From Nepenthes gracilis (taxonomy: Eukaryota > Streptophyta > Magnoliopsida > Caryophyllales > Nepenthaceae), in the NCBI GenBank assembly GCA_033239525.1, contig BSYO01000034.1, positions 868,001 to 932,000 of the forward strand: 64,000 bases of DNA. Reading direction: 5' to 3'. Of this stretch, positions 33,731 to 46,331 are shown in pieces (positions within the stretch are counted from its first letter, which is position 1; each line of letters begins with the position of its first letter). The notes under the pieces were generated by a model. That model worked only from the letters and a program-made list of their open reading frames with translations, did no database searches and was not told the DNA's origin. Both the position numbers and the translations under genes were made by a program.

Positions 33731-34473
33731 GTCCAAAGCTCTTTTCTTAAAGTTAGAAGTCTTTTCATGAGATTATCAGAGTTCATAAAAGTCGACAATC
33801 AATTATAAAAATCTAATATCATGAATATCATGGTTTCCTTTAAACATGCAATTAGGAACGATAAATCACAAGAACAGAACAAGTATCATACATACATAAT
33901 TTCATAAGAATATACATACTAGCGTAGCAAACATGCGGAATCATGAACTCTAAAAATAGGGGTGAGTATTCTTTCAATATCTTTAAAGGATGAATTTAAA
34001 AGTAGTGTCCGAAGTACACTTGCAATATTCTTAAAGCATGAACTTAAAAACGGCGTCCGAGGTACACTTACCTGACTGCCTTCTTTGGCCGACTCAAAGT
34101 TCTCCCCTTCTTCGCTCCTTATTTTTCCTTCTATTTGCCTTCGCATCAACCAGCGTCGGGTTCATTCTCTTCCATCTTCTTGCATCAACCAGCGCCGGTT
34201 TATATAGAGGAGGAGTTTGGTGGGGTAAGTGGGGTAAGTCACCCACTTCGGTACCTCTTTTCAGAGGGTAGGTGGGAGCAAGTGGGTTAGGCTACTTACT
34301 ATGGTATTTTTTCTCAGGGGTGTAATGAGGTAGTTTTTACCTATCCCATTTGGTCGATGCCTAGTTGGTTTCCAACTAAATAATAAAGTTTGCATTTTTC
34401 TTTAGTTACCATTAATTTATTCCGGCCAACTGCTCCTTATTTATTGCCAATGCTGCCGGTCGATTCTTCAATT

Positions 34474-34556
34474 CCGGTCAACATCTTCAAATCCGGTCAA
34501 CTCTTCCAATCCGGTCAATATCTTCGAATCCGGTCAACTCTTCAATTTCGGTCAAC
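34474..34556 (-). promoter_or_regulatory. W-box-like TTGACCGG array in solo LTR U3
   Basis: Five TTGACC motifs on the LTR sense strand, at plus-strand GGTCAA positions near 34478, 34497, 34514, 34533 and 34551, spaced about 18-19 bp. An inverted pair lies at 34929-34948. TTGAC(C/T) is the core bound by plant WRKY factors. Function is inferred only. Confidence 0.5.
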
Positions 34557-35037
34557 TCTTTAAATCCGGTCGACTTCTTTTTATTATTCACTCCGTCCAT
34601 TATCTTCTCATCAACTTCGGATTTTATTCTCCTTGCACCCATAATTCTACTCCGACTTTACCAATACACAAGGCCGGACGTGATTTCAGCTTAAGTGAAA
34701 GGCAGGACTGTTTTTACACTAAGGGAGGACGGACGTCTTTTACGCTAAGAGAAGACGAACTTCTTTTTCCTTACACAAAGGCCACTTCAGCCTTACTTCA
34801 CATAAAACTACTCCGAACTTCAAGGCCACTTCGGCCTCACAAAACCATGCCGGACTTCAAGTTCAGGAGACCATTTCGGATTTCAAAATATGCTCTAAGG
34901 CTGGTTTGGAACTTCTTATTACATTTTTCGGTCAACACAATTGACCGGATAACCTTTAGTTTTTTCTCGATTCTTTGATTATTTTGACTCGATGACTGGG
35001 ACTTACTATGCTTCAGAAGTTGGGTCGTTACAACACC

Positions 35038-36809
35038 CATCCACTATTAACAAATGAAACTTAACCCATAGATTGTTATTTTTCAAGCACAATTGCGACA
35101 CCGTATTCCACATGAGAGCCCATGAGGTTTCATATCACATTACTCAATAATGCAATAGTGTATCTTTTAATTGGATTGTATAAACAAATCCAACCACTAG
35201 GAGCAATTCAGCCACCAGAATAAGCTAATGCTCTAATCCAAGCAATATCTTGTATAAATTTAAAGAGTAGAATAAATCTCTTCCAACTTTCTGCTGGAGG
35301 TTGAGGCCGCTTTAGATATGCTCTATGTCCTCCAAACCTCAATTACCTTCTAATTCTCTTTGGTAATCGATTTTGATGAAAAGTTAAGATCAATCATTAT
35401 GAAATCATCTAACAATTGATTCCTTATCCTATGAAAAATTATTTTCTAAATGGTATAAATTTAAACGTGTTTGGTATATAATTACAATACTTGAGGAGTA
35501 TATGAGAGGCACTCAGTATATTTTATCCAAAATAGTGGCACTAGATGTATAAATATTGAACGTTTGTGTATAGGCTTAAAAAGTATTTATGTCTGACTCA
35601 AGCCTAACTATTACGCATGTGCCAATCTATTATATAAAAGCACTTTAATGGATTTTTTCCTATTTTTTTTGAGTTTTTTAAACAAAAGAGAGAAGAAGAA
35701 AAGAAAAGAGAAGAAAAAAGTGGAAGTAAAATCCAAATAAATCCAATTTAATCTCAAGTAATTTCAAATAAAATCAAGTTCATTTAAACATATTTCTTTC
35801 TTTAATTTCAAATTTATTAATTTTTTTTAAATATTTCTTATTCAAATACTTAAAAATATAATATTTGCCAATGACATGTTGCATGCATATTAGTTTTATT
35901 TCTATTCATTTAGATTTTGAAAGCCTGTAAATTATATTTATGGATGTTATTTTAAAATCCTGAAATCTTTGATGAATTATTCTTACATGTCTATTTTATG
36001 TAAGTATTATAGTGAAAACTTTACTTTGATTTTATTAAAGATGATTTTTTTCTCCAAATTTAAAAAATTATGTTTATTTATTTTTCAGTGTAAAGTATTC
36101 AATTTTATCCAAGTAAAAATATATTAGAGAATTGATAAAATATATTCGAATATATCTTAACAAATTATTTATAAATTAAAGGTCAAATATAATTTCACAT
36201 GTCAAAAAAGTATTTTTCGACTCTAACTATAGAAAATAATATATAATTAATTTACTTACTTGTCATGAATAGTTGTTTATGGCATTTGATTATATAAAAA
36301 TAATTATAATTCAAACTTTAATAATCGACCCGTATTGGAAAGGTCAATGCCAATCGTTAATTTTAGTACATTTGCGTGATTTTCACATGATTTGTTGCTA
36401 TTTTGACTTTATCAACATTTTTAACTTTCAATCTGGATTATTTTTCTTTATATATTTATTACTACATATATATGTATAAATTATATATGTTTTGTTAAGT
36501 TATAAGCTTACACTTACTATCTTTTGTTAACATTTCAAATTAGCGGACTTGGAGATAACTTGCTAGAATTTCGGATGCTATAGAGCTAATTGGACAAAAT
36601 AATACTATTTATTTAGAATTGGAGTTGTTATGCCCGATGATGGGCCATTTGTTTTTGGCCATGGGCCCTTAAATTTACATGCGGATATAATTTTGGATAT
36701 TTTATTATTGGATTTGATGACTTTTTTCTGTACTTTTTATTATTAGTAAATCAAGTAATGAGTTATCAAAATCGTTTTCAAATGTGATCTTCAAGTTATA
36801 TGCTTTGTG

Positions 36810-36859
<50 letters not shown>

Positions 36860-37550
36860 TCTAACTGTTTCACGATATTTATTTTATGAACGTGTTTTAA
36901 CATTTGAATTTAGTTTAAGACAGTGACTAACCTTTTAAGTATAAAATTTAATTAGAATCTTATTATAATATATTTTAATTTTGATTTTGATTCAATGAAA
37001 TGATAGTATTGCTCTATTAAATACTCGATATTTGAATGGATTTCTAACACCATTATGGATTTGCAAGGATATGTACTATTACTCTTAACAAAAGTTTTTT
37101 TTTTTTTTGCCTTAGTCCTTTAATAGTTTTAATATGATTGCTTTGAACTCATTATTTTTTTTAATTAATCCAAGCTAAGCACATAACTTTTACACATCAA
37201 TTGTTGTTATTTATCTATTAAGAAAACTAGCAGGCTTATTTTTTTGATATTTTGAGCTAAAGTTGATTTTCTTCTTCGTACATTTATCATTTGAAATCAT
37301 GTTGAACTTATTGTGCACAAATAATAAAGTATTAATGTGGAAATTAATTTGATTTCATCGTGTTGTATTAGTGTTTCAAAACCACATCGAAGCTTTTTGC
37401 CTTAATTTCTTAGTTACGTTGTTGAGGCATTGCAAAGCTAAACAACATCTTTTGCACAGTATGATTCGTCATGACCCTTGATGATTTTTCATTTAGTTTA
37501 AACAATACTGCCAAAACTTTAAAACTCAGACCAATACAATATATTTATTA
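35038..37550. other. AT-rich gene 3' flank, unit B
   Basis: Aligned with 11058-13548. It holds the short conserved frame at 36630 and a long (TA)n(TG)n microsatellite at 36810-36859. Nothing else gene-like is seen. Confidence 0.6.
36810..36859. repeat. (TA)n(TG)n microsatellite
   Basis: About 12 TA units followed by about 12 TG units. Units A and C have shorter versions at the same place (near 12825 and 58215). Confidence 0.9.
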
Positions 37551-37555
37551 TATAT

Positions 37556-38405
37556 TGTTGGGATTTTGAGTCGTTATTGTCTGAGAAATATTGTTCACCA
37601 CGTGGATTTACACGAAGTGAAATAAAAGTTGGAGTAGTTACACTTGGCTGAAGCAGAATAAAAGTCGAAGACTCTGATTGAACGTCAACGACTCTAATTG
37701 AGGGATGAGGATTCTAAATGATGGTTGAAGACACTAACTGATAATCGATGACATTGACCAAAGGTTGAGGACTTTGACTAACGACCGTGGACTTTGTCTG
37801 AAGGCTGAGGACTTTTACCAACGAGTGAGGACATTGCCTAAAGGTCGAGAACTTTGGTCAACGGTCGAGGACAGCATGTCTAAAAAAGCTGATCTGCAAC
37901 GTCTGCACAGACAGCAGACTTTGCAATAAATGAAGCTGACTTTCAGAGTTGGTAGTCGATTTGTAGAGCAGGTTAATTGCTCTCGACAGGAATACGTCCT
38001 GTGGAGTTGGTGGCAGATTTCATTGTACACGTAATCACCTTGCAAAAGTAGGTGGTCGTTCGGTGCCTATATAATATATGCTAAGTGATGGTGATGCAAG
38101 GCTAAGTTTGTGCAGAAGAGTAAAACAGAGAGAAACACAAGGAGTCGCCAAATTTTGCTCGTGTTCTGTTCTTGCGCTGTTCTCTGCTCTCCAAGGATTT
38201 GTATAGATATGATTTTTGTAACAAAAATTTGCAAAATGAAATCTCTGTGGATTGAGTATCCCGTGATTTTTTTCCGTTATTTAGAAGAGTTTTTCTAAGT
38301 AAAATTGTGTGTTTTTGATTATCTGCTATTTCTTTGTTGTGTGCATGAGCGTTCGTCATCTCTACTCTCTTAGTTTTACTGACCGACTGGCACCCTTTCC
38401 TTACA
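37556..38405 (+). mobile_element. solo LTR, copia-like, copy B
   Basis: Orthologous to 13554-14405 with the same TGTTGGG and CTTACA ends, U3 GAGGACTTTG array and R/U5 region. Confidence 0.82.
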
Positions 38406-38536
38406 AATATTAAAGAGATTATCTACACTCATGGTAAAATAATTTACTATATTATAAAATTTACTAATTTCCTACGGTACTTTTGCTTTGCGTATAATTT
38501 ATGGCAATTTATAATATTTTTTAAAATAAAGAAACA

Positions 38537-39443
38537 CTAATTGAGACATTTCTTTTTTTTAATAATATTTGTAATACTCATATTAAAAAAACAACAACTC
38601 GAGGGAGCGCTGGAATCGCGAAGAAGCTCCTCCACGAGTCTTCTCCCAATATTGTAGCAGACGTAGGCATCAAGGGCCAGAGCCTTGACTTCTTTTTCCG
38701 AGAAAACCAGAGCCTCAAGTTCATCTCCTGAGAAAACCTTGGCTTCATAGTTATCTCGAGGATCACGGCTGCCACCTGAATCGGCTGGTTCATCGGAGAT
38801 GCCGACTTCCTTTGCCACGCCGACTTTCTTTGCCAGAGCTTTTATATCATCATTAAGGAGGCTCGGCTCTTTACGAATACGCGCGGCCAAATGGGACAGC
38901 TCCACCGCTGTTTTGCAGACCAGCGGACTAAGAGGAGACGGTACTCCACGGGAAAGTTTCCGATCAATATCGACACCCACGAAGCAGATTTTCTCGTCAG
39001 CCAGAAACCTCCTCAGATTATCTGGAATTTTATCCACATGCTTCAACTGAACGACTAGGCAATAATCATCGATGCAGAGCACTAGCAGTGAATTGGTGGA
39101 GCGGCCACCGCGTCCATTCTTACTTGAGTGCAAATCCAAGCCGACGACGGGCGATTTCTTCGCAAGCTTTGGTATCAAGCCATTATCGACACAAAAGCTT
39201 ACTGAAACTGCAGAATCACGTACAACAACTCTGACAGTTTTTTCTGCAATTTGAATGTCGTACTGGCCCGTTCTCAATAAGATGGACAGGGGTATCATCC
39301 TCTCTGTAGTTTTAGGTCGGGGTGGGTTGCAGTGATATGAAAGACGAATTGCCTTTTCGGGTGATACTTATACCCAAGAACAGAACTTTTAACATGCATT
39401 CCTTTTCTTTTCGTTTGGTTTTCCCAAAGGAGAGGACTTCCAT
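38537..39443 (-). pseudogene. Werner exonuclease-like gene, copy B (5' frameshift)
   Basis: From the ATG at 39441-39443 the frame reads MEVLSFGKTKRKEKE but, after ISLQ, a 4-bp insertion near 39318-39325 leads to PTPT and a stop. Downstream of an internal Met (39296-39298, MIPLSILL) the frame is open for 253 codons and includes motif I (GLDLHSSK, Glu missing), CFVGVDIDRKL and motif III (ALALDAYVCYNI). So either a pseudogene or an N-terminally shortened protein. It carries two short internal duplications also seen in C: AKKVGV/AKEVGI and VFSGDELEAL/VFSEKEVKAL. Confidence 0.75.
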
Positions 39444-39450
39444 GGATTCC

Positions 39451-39489
39451 TCACCCAACTGTGAAGGCTGGCACTTTTGTTGCTTTCAT
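39451..39489 (-). promoter_or_regulatory. conserved 12-codon upstream frame, gene B
   Basis: MKATKVPAFTVG then TGA, 7 bases before the main ATG. Its end contains TTGGGTGAGG, which also resembles a splice donor. Confidence 0.4.
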
Positions 39490-39779
39490 TTTAAGGTATT
39501 TTTAGGATACCGAAACACAAAAATAAATTGATTACTCTTTTTTTTTTTTTTTTTTTTGGGTTTAGTATATGCATGGACTTTTGATTTCTTTAAGGAGATA
39601 ATATTTAAAAAATAATTTTTGAAATAAAATTTTCTTTCAAAATTAAAATTTATCATTGTTTTTCAATGGAGCGCTTAGAGATGGATAGTGGAATCACTGC
39701 TATGCTATTTTACGTAACAAACACATTAATATTAAGGTTAACAAACACAAAATTAAAAATTATTCTTATTTTGTCTAAC
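39490..39779. other. shortened 5' flank of gene B
   Basis: AT-rich flank that follows units A and C only to about 39735 and then departs. A long poly(T) run is at 39538-39556. No gene seen. Confidence 0.5.
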
Positions 39780-40155
39780 TGTTTAAGCGGGGACTTGGGG
39801 ATTCTAATTTTTTCAAAGAGAAATAAAATTATTCTTATTTTGTCTAGGTTGTTCGATTGAAAAAATTCAATGACTAAAAGTTAAATATTAAATAATAATT
39901 TTTAAATAGTTATTTTTATTAAAATTTTTAAATATTAGATTCAATGTTTTATCAGTGTTACTGTTATAAAAAAATTAAAAATATAACTATACATAATATT
40001 TTTATTTTTAAAATTTATTCTAATAATCTTATTTAAAAAAAAAAAAATTCTTATAAGATCTCCATTTTTAGGAAGTAGTAGGCCATGAATTTCACACGCG
40101 TCTGCTATCAACAAACAAACCCCAACCCATAAATCGTTATTTTTTGGGCAAAACC
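39780..40155. other. truncated piece of another array unit
   Basis: This aligns with 56060-56460 of unit C (GGGGACTTGGGGATTCTAAT, the AT-rich block, then CATGAATTTCACACGCGTCTGC and AAACCCCAACCCATAAAT). It is the sequence normally found to the right of a Tat 5' LTR, but here it is cut after 376 bp and joined to integrase of Tat copy C. It records a deletion or unequal exchange. Confidence 0.75.
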
Positions 40156-40700
40156 ATGACTTATGGATAGGTAACAGATATGTGAACTAGAGTGATACCC
40201 ATACTCATGTAGTACTCGGTGAATCTCTTACCACTGAATTAGGTTCTATTGTCGGTCACTATAATCTCAGTAACCCTAAATTTGTAGATGTGCTTTACCG
40301 AATGAATTTTGTTGTGTTCTGCTCGGTTATTCTTGCTATTGAGGTGACCTATACCCATTTTATGAAGCAGCTAATGCTGACTATGATGAATTTTCTTTCT
40401 CTTGATGCAATGGGTAGTGGGCCTAATATGTCGAGCCCCTACTGAGCAAACAGCTAAGGTTTGCATTCTGTATATGGCTGATTAGGGACGTTGTTATGGA
40501 TTTGACAGTTTTTATATATCTTTACAAACTCAATGGTGTTTCATTTCATCATAGACTAGCAAAACCCTATCGCATGACTTTAAGCGACAGGTCCTCGCCC
40601 CTATGTGTGACCTGCAAATCACGAGATGCACTTTGCTCATCGTATAGTTAGCTTCTTCTAGCGTTGAACACTGCCTGTAAGGAATGGAGTACCATCATCG
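40156..40700 (-). pseudogene. integrase remnant, Tat copy C
   Basis: Aligned with 20530-21060 of copy B. The part that would encode GQVEVTN and the C-terminal domain is missing at the junction. Confidence 0.78.
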
Positions 40701-40849
40701 GCATAGTCTTCCATCCATGAGGGTGTACCAGCCTGCTATACGTTGTATGCACTTGGTACCATTCAGGTTTTTTGGTAGAAAGCTTTCTTTTAAATATCTT
40801 CTATACGGAGTCATCTAGGTGTTGTCATCTGAGATCTAAATTATATTTT

Positions 40850-41240
40850 TTTCCATAACTTCATTGCTCGGGATTGTGTGGATTTCTCGCATCTCTCTGG
40901 TGTATTATTTAGCGTTCTAATCACCTCCACTTTTTCCAGCTGATCTGCTTTTCAGTTATCTTCCCTCAGGATGTGGCACATTTCAACCTTGTTGAATGAC
41001 TTGGTTGAGCTCTTCACTCTAAGAAGATACCTTATGAGTAATGGGCTAGATGCCTCAAAGTCCCTGGTAACCTCGTTAATGATCAACTTTGAGTCGCTAT
41101 AAATGATTAGGCTCTTGGCCGAGCATTCCTTCACTATTCTAAGTGTGGCCAATAGTGTCTCATACCCAGCGATATTGTTGGTGGCTAAAAATCTAAACTT
41201 CATAGAGTTTTTCATATCTAACTAGTCTTGAATTATCTAG
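40850..41240 (-). pseudogene. RNase H remnant, Tat copy C
   Basis: Open at 40952-41215 with YETLLATLRIVKECSAKSL and IIYSDSKLIINEV. Unlike A and B it keeps the Asp of YSDS, and ends in HILREDN, the expected continuation. So the Asp to Asn change arose in the A/B ancestor. Confidence 0.85.
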
Positions 41241-41299
41241 ACCACGCTTGCTCCATTCCCTGACTAGGATCATAACCCACTAATATGCAAGATCTACAT

Positions 41300-42500
41300 T
41301 GGTGTTTCTTCACACTATTAGGGGTCTCTTTGCTTTTCAATATCATAAGAAATCGGGGTCATTGCATTGACTATGAAATCCACAAGGGCTTCATCTTTTA
41401 TGATTGGCCACGGTCAGAATTTTATGTTGAACTTGCTCAATTTGATAGTCTATTTGATCAATTATCTAAACACCTCAAGTTTCTAGAGGATTCCCTTTAG
41501 TAGTTGGTTAGTTAGGATGATGGTCTTATGGGTTTGAAAGTATGGTCGTAACTTTTTGGCAAAGTAAACCAATGCTAGGGTGATCCTTTCAGCATGCGAG
41601 TATTAGGCCTCGGGGTCTGTTAGAATCTTGTTATGTGGTAGATCAGTCATTGTATCTCGAACTCTTACTTGATAATGACTGAGCTTAACGTCAGGTCAGA
41701 TGTTACCAAATAGAGGTACAATTCTTCACCTTCTTTTTGGAGAACATAAGAGAAGTGGATTGGCGAAGTATTTTTTTAATTCTTGGAAGATTGACAGATA
41801 GTTTTTCATCCATTGAAAACCATTTTCCTTAATCCCCCTCAGTGTCTTAATGAAGGGAAGGTATTTAACAGCTAATTTTTTCAGGAATCGAGAAAGTGCT
41901 GCAAGTCTCTTAATTAACTTCTGGACTTCCCTTACTGTTCGAGGTGGATTCATATCCATGGCCGCTTTTATTTTTTGGGTGTTTGCTTTGATCCTCTGCA
42001 AGGACACAATAAACCTAAGGAACATTCCATAAATTACTCCGAAGATGCATTTTACTGTTTTTAACTTCATCTGGTGCACTTAAAGTACTTCGAAAGCTTC
42101 ATCCAGGCCATGAATATGGTTATCGAAAACTATACTTTCGACAAGAATATCATTCACATATACCTTTATATTCATTTTGATTTGTTCCTCGAAATTTTGT
42201 TTACTAATCTTTGATATGTTGCTCCTGCATTCTTTAAACCGAAATGTATGACTTTGTAGCAGCTTGTCTCCTTGTCAATCACAAAGGATGTGAGCTTTTC
42301 ATCATTTGAACTCATCTAAATCCGGTTGTACCCTAAATAGGCATCCATAAAGTTCAATAACTCATACTTAGATGTCGAGTCTACCAGCTGATCAATTCTA
42401 GGTAACGAAAACTATCTTTTAGACATACCTTATTTATATCGATGAAATCGATACGCATCCACCATTTTCTATTACTTTTCTTGACAAGCACTACGTTTGA
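41300..42500 (-). pseudogene. reverse transcriptase remnant, Tat copy C (YVND)
   Basis: The minus strand shows IKVYVNDILVES at about 42135-42165 (first Asp of YVDD replaced by Asn), then MKLKTVKCIFGVIYGMFLRF, KIKAAMDMNPPRTVREVQKL and FQWMKN. The thumb region at 41726-42079 is open for 117 codons. Confidence 0.88.
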
Positions 42501-43826
42501 TAGTCAGTTTAGGTATTGAACTTCCCTTATGAAGCCTGCATTAAGAAACTTTTTGAATTCCTCTCTCATGGCAATCAATTTCTTGATGGAGTGGTTTTTC
42601 TACTTCTATCTAACCGGTTCGTGCCTAGGATCAAGGCCAAACCTATGAACCATCACCTCGATCGGTATCCTGGCATTTCTACCGGTATCCATGCAAATAC
42701 AACTAAGTTTTGTCAAGAAAAGCTATCAGCTGTTCATGTAGTTGACCTGGTAAAAAGATTTCGATTTTTATGCATTTCTCGGGATTGTTCAGATCTAGTA
42801 GGATATTGTTGATTGACTCTCTGGATTAACCTTGTTATAGAGTTGGTTTATCTCAGAGGTCAAAGTCTTTGGTCGGCTAATTCAAAATTGCCAAATTGAT
42901 CTGATACAAGTAGCATGTTCTACTGGTAACTTGATCTCCTAGGACTTCTTGACACCACGTCATGTCATGAACTTTATCTTCAACCATGGGATTTACGTTA
43001 CTAATCCGAATACAATCAAGTAGGGTCATCCTATTATGGCATTAAAGACCGAAGGGAGGTCAAACACTGAGGACATGAGCATTCAAGATGCTATCTTGGG
43101 ATGCGGTCCTAATATGACTTCCAACTAGATGTGCCTTGGACTGGTACGGGCTCGTTATCTAATCTATATAAGGGTCCTTTGACCTATTTTATTTGATCAT
43201 TTCTTCATTTGAGTTTAAAATAGGTATCAAAATAAAGTAAATTTTTTAAATTTTTATTATCAACAAAGACCCATTTTAGTTGGTAATTAAGGATACTATT
43301 TGAAACGAGTGTAGATACAATGAGAATATCGAAATGGAGAGTTATTACATAAGTCATATCGTTATTATTAAAATTAATGATTTCATTTCTTATTGCTAGC
43401 CTTTGCCTTTTATTGTTGGAAGCCTTCTCTGGGTGGTCTGGAACGTTATTTTTGGGTGGCCACATAGACACCATATTGATCACTCTGGCTATGACCCGAT
43501 TACATGGCTACTCTTATTGTTCCAACTCATTGCTATTGCACTCTTAGAGGCTTGCCCCAGGTTTCTTAAGAATTTGTTGAGTTACAATTTCTGGATGAGG
43601 GTCTCAGTCTCTTTCTACAGAATTTGATAGTCCTTAGTGTTGCGACACATAAATCGATGGTAGAAACAACACTTAGACTGATCCCCTCCTTTTTGGTTCT
43701 TGATAGGTTTGGGCTACTTTAGTTACTTTTCATTCTAAATCTAGATCAGGATGTTCGTCCAAGTTTTATTCAGTGGGGTTAGGTTTAAGGGCCTGAACTC
43801 CCTTCGGACACTCAGTTCTATCCTCG
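42500..43826 (-). pseudogene. protease and gag C-terminal remnant, Tat copy C
   Basis: The 43205-43483 frame reads IINFNNNDMTYVITLHFDIL and WVFVDNKNL, a retropepsin site degraded from VDNGSS. Gag sequence follows up to the solo LTR. Confidence 0.72.
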
Positions 43827-43831
43827 ATTGC

Positions 43832-46168
43832 TATAAGGTCTGAGATTTTCCGGTTAAGTAAATCATAATTAATCAATGTCAAAAGATATAGAAAAATTTA
43901 GATTGAATGGTCCAACATTCAAAAATTATTGAAATTAAAATATATTGACTTGGAAACTTCAATTAGCATAGGGATTTAAAAAATTAAAATTCCTCATGCG
44001 AATTATATTATTAACCTGAAAGCCCGAGGTTCACCCCAGGATATAACAGTCACCCAAAAAAATTATCCGATGGATCCGAATATCAAGTGATTCAATTACG
44101 ATTAATAAAATGACAACTTAGTTACTAAAAATTTCAACTGATTACCAATTGAAGTGATCTTGGGATAGCAAAAGGATAGCCTGACCACCGAATTTTCACC
44201 CGATTAGTAACCGAATTTAACTTGATTAATTGAATATAGCACAAATCAAATTTACTAAGTAAAATTCAGCACTTTACATAACCTAGCAGCTTGCCGCATC
44301 ACCCGGGCAACCCCAAATATAAGCTGAATTCACCGAGGTCACCATAGCAGCAGGATACTAAAATTCAGATTAAATTCAGCAAATACAAAGGGTCCACGGT
44401 AGCTAAATTTGCCATGTACTTAAATAAGAATTTAGCAACACTAAATAATATGGAATATATATATACACATGGCACAAGGAGGCACACACACCTGGCTTCT
44501 AAATTGAATATATCAGCAAGGATTAAAATAGCTCCACAGCAGCAGCAGCAGCAGCTCTCCCACGCAGCAGCCCTCTACCACGGCATCAACAGCTCCAATT
44601 CCAGCAAGGAAGCAGCTCACCTCAGCAAGCATAGCTGCTTGTGTCATCAAATTAGCCACCAATTAAAGCCTTCCACTAGGCAAAACGTGGAACTAACAAC
44701 CAGCCAAAGTAGGAGATTACTCAGCAGAGGATTAGGGGAAACACGGCTGGGATCTAGGAAGGGAAATTAGGGGTGCTGGTAGGGCTGGTGACTCAGCGTC
44801 TTAAATTTCTAAAATTATAAGAGACGTGGGAGGAATAGAGGAAGAGAAAAAGAAAGAAAATCGTGGGGGAAAAGGAGAGAAACCAGAAGAAAAAACAGAG
44901 AGAAACCGAGAGGAAGTGAAGGAATGGAACCAAAACCAATAGAAGAAGAGGAGTTTAGCTGAATCTTTTGGCAAGTGCACTCTGGCCCTTCATTGTGCAA
45001 ATTTTCGCTGCCATTTTGGAGTATTGTTTGGTCTAATAATAATTTCCTTTGCTATAATATATTAATTATATAACATTCAGCATGTATCTTCCATGTTTCA
45101 GCATGTGTCTTGCTCAATTTAACTTCATTTCAAATCTGAAATATGCAGTATGCCTTGCTGCTTCACGTTGCGGCATCATAATTGAAGTACGATGTTGCTG
45201 AACTCTATTTTACTGAATCATGGCTTCTGAAATTTTATGTTGTTGTCCCCTGATTTGCTGATTTTTAGAGTTGAAAGATGATGCTGTCCAACGCTTGAAT
45301 CATCCACTGAATTACTGTTCCAGCTTTGTCGAAATCTCATTTAAACTTTGATTTTGAAACACGTTGTGCTGTATTTCTATATTGTTGAATGACTGATGCT
45401 GAAATTCCGTTTAGAGGCTTTGCTGAAATTTTTAACCGGTTGCTGCACCATTTGCTGATTCTAATTTTCCCTCTGTTTGCTGCGGTTTATTATAATTCTA
45501 TATTCATTAGTCGGTAAGACTTACTGGCCCTTGTTTCTGAAGAAAAATAAGAAAAGGAAAGTTTTCAACATGATTTGAAAGAAATGTTAAAAAAAGAACA
45601 AGACAAGAAATCTAAAAGAAAATTGCATATGACTTCTAATCATATTTTAAGTTATTATATTCTATGATAATTTCAATTCTTATTGTTATTATATTTTAAA
45701 TAAAAAGATTGCATGGTCATTGTTATATTATACTTTACTGAGTATTTGGATTACTCACTTGTTGACTTAACTCAGATGGAAGGCATGAGTTAGTAACAGA
45801 TAAATAGGAGTAAAGATAAGAGTGGTTTAGGCTTATGTATTTCTATATTTTAATAAAGTTATAATAGATGTATGAAATCTTGTAGTTGATCTTATAATAA
45901 GATGAATATGACTTTGGTATTATTCTATGGTTATGATTCCACTATTTGTTATTATGGTTATCAGTTATACCTTCACAAAATTTTAAGGTAATAATTTTGG
46001 TTCTTAGTAGTATTTTTAAAGAATCCAATACCGTATTTGAGTCATACGGGATTGGAGCCACTTGATAGGGTATCTTGTGGTTCCTATATATATTATGATT
46101 GCATATTTTATGAAGATATATGTATTATGACGTCGTATTAAGAGTAAAAGAGGAAGTAGAATGTCACA
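43832..46168 (+). mobile_element. solo LTR in gag, copy C (full length)
   Basis: 2337 bp, flanked by ATTGC (43827-43831) and ACTGC (46169-46173). The extra part relative to A and B lies at about 44813-45745. A (CAG)n run is at 44537-44555 and a GA-rich run at 44820-44960. The right part has TTGGATTACTCACTTG followed by CTCAGATGGAAG, as in plant chromovirus LTRs. Confidence 0.84.
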
Positions 46169-46331
46169 ACTGCTTCCTGGGATCTTGGGTGGTGGAATTG
46201 TCTCTATTTTCTTCTTCCCACTCGTCGATCCTAGTTGTTGGTTTACACTGTAAGGATCGGATTTCTAGGATTTAGCCTCTCAACTTTAATAAGAAAATTA
46301 ACCTAGGTAGCATAATGGCTGGCCAGAATAG

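Larger units (their letters stand above)
31601..35032 (-). mobile_element. 3.4-kb solo LTR, unit B only
   Basis: On the minus strand it runs from TGTAACGACCCAACTTC to CCATCACA. It is flanked by a perfect ACACC duplication (31596-31600, 35033-35037). Unit A shows the empty site at 11047-11056. The TGTAACGACCC start is common among plant gypsy LTRs. No gag or pol is present. It contains three repeat arrays (63 bp, GGAGTTC minirepeats, and an 18-19 bp TTGACCGG array). Confidence 0.87.
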
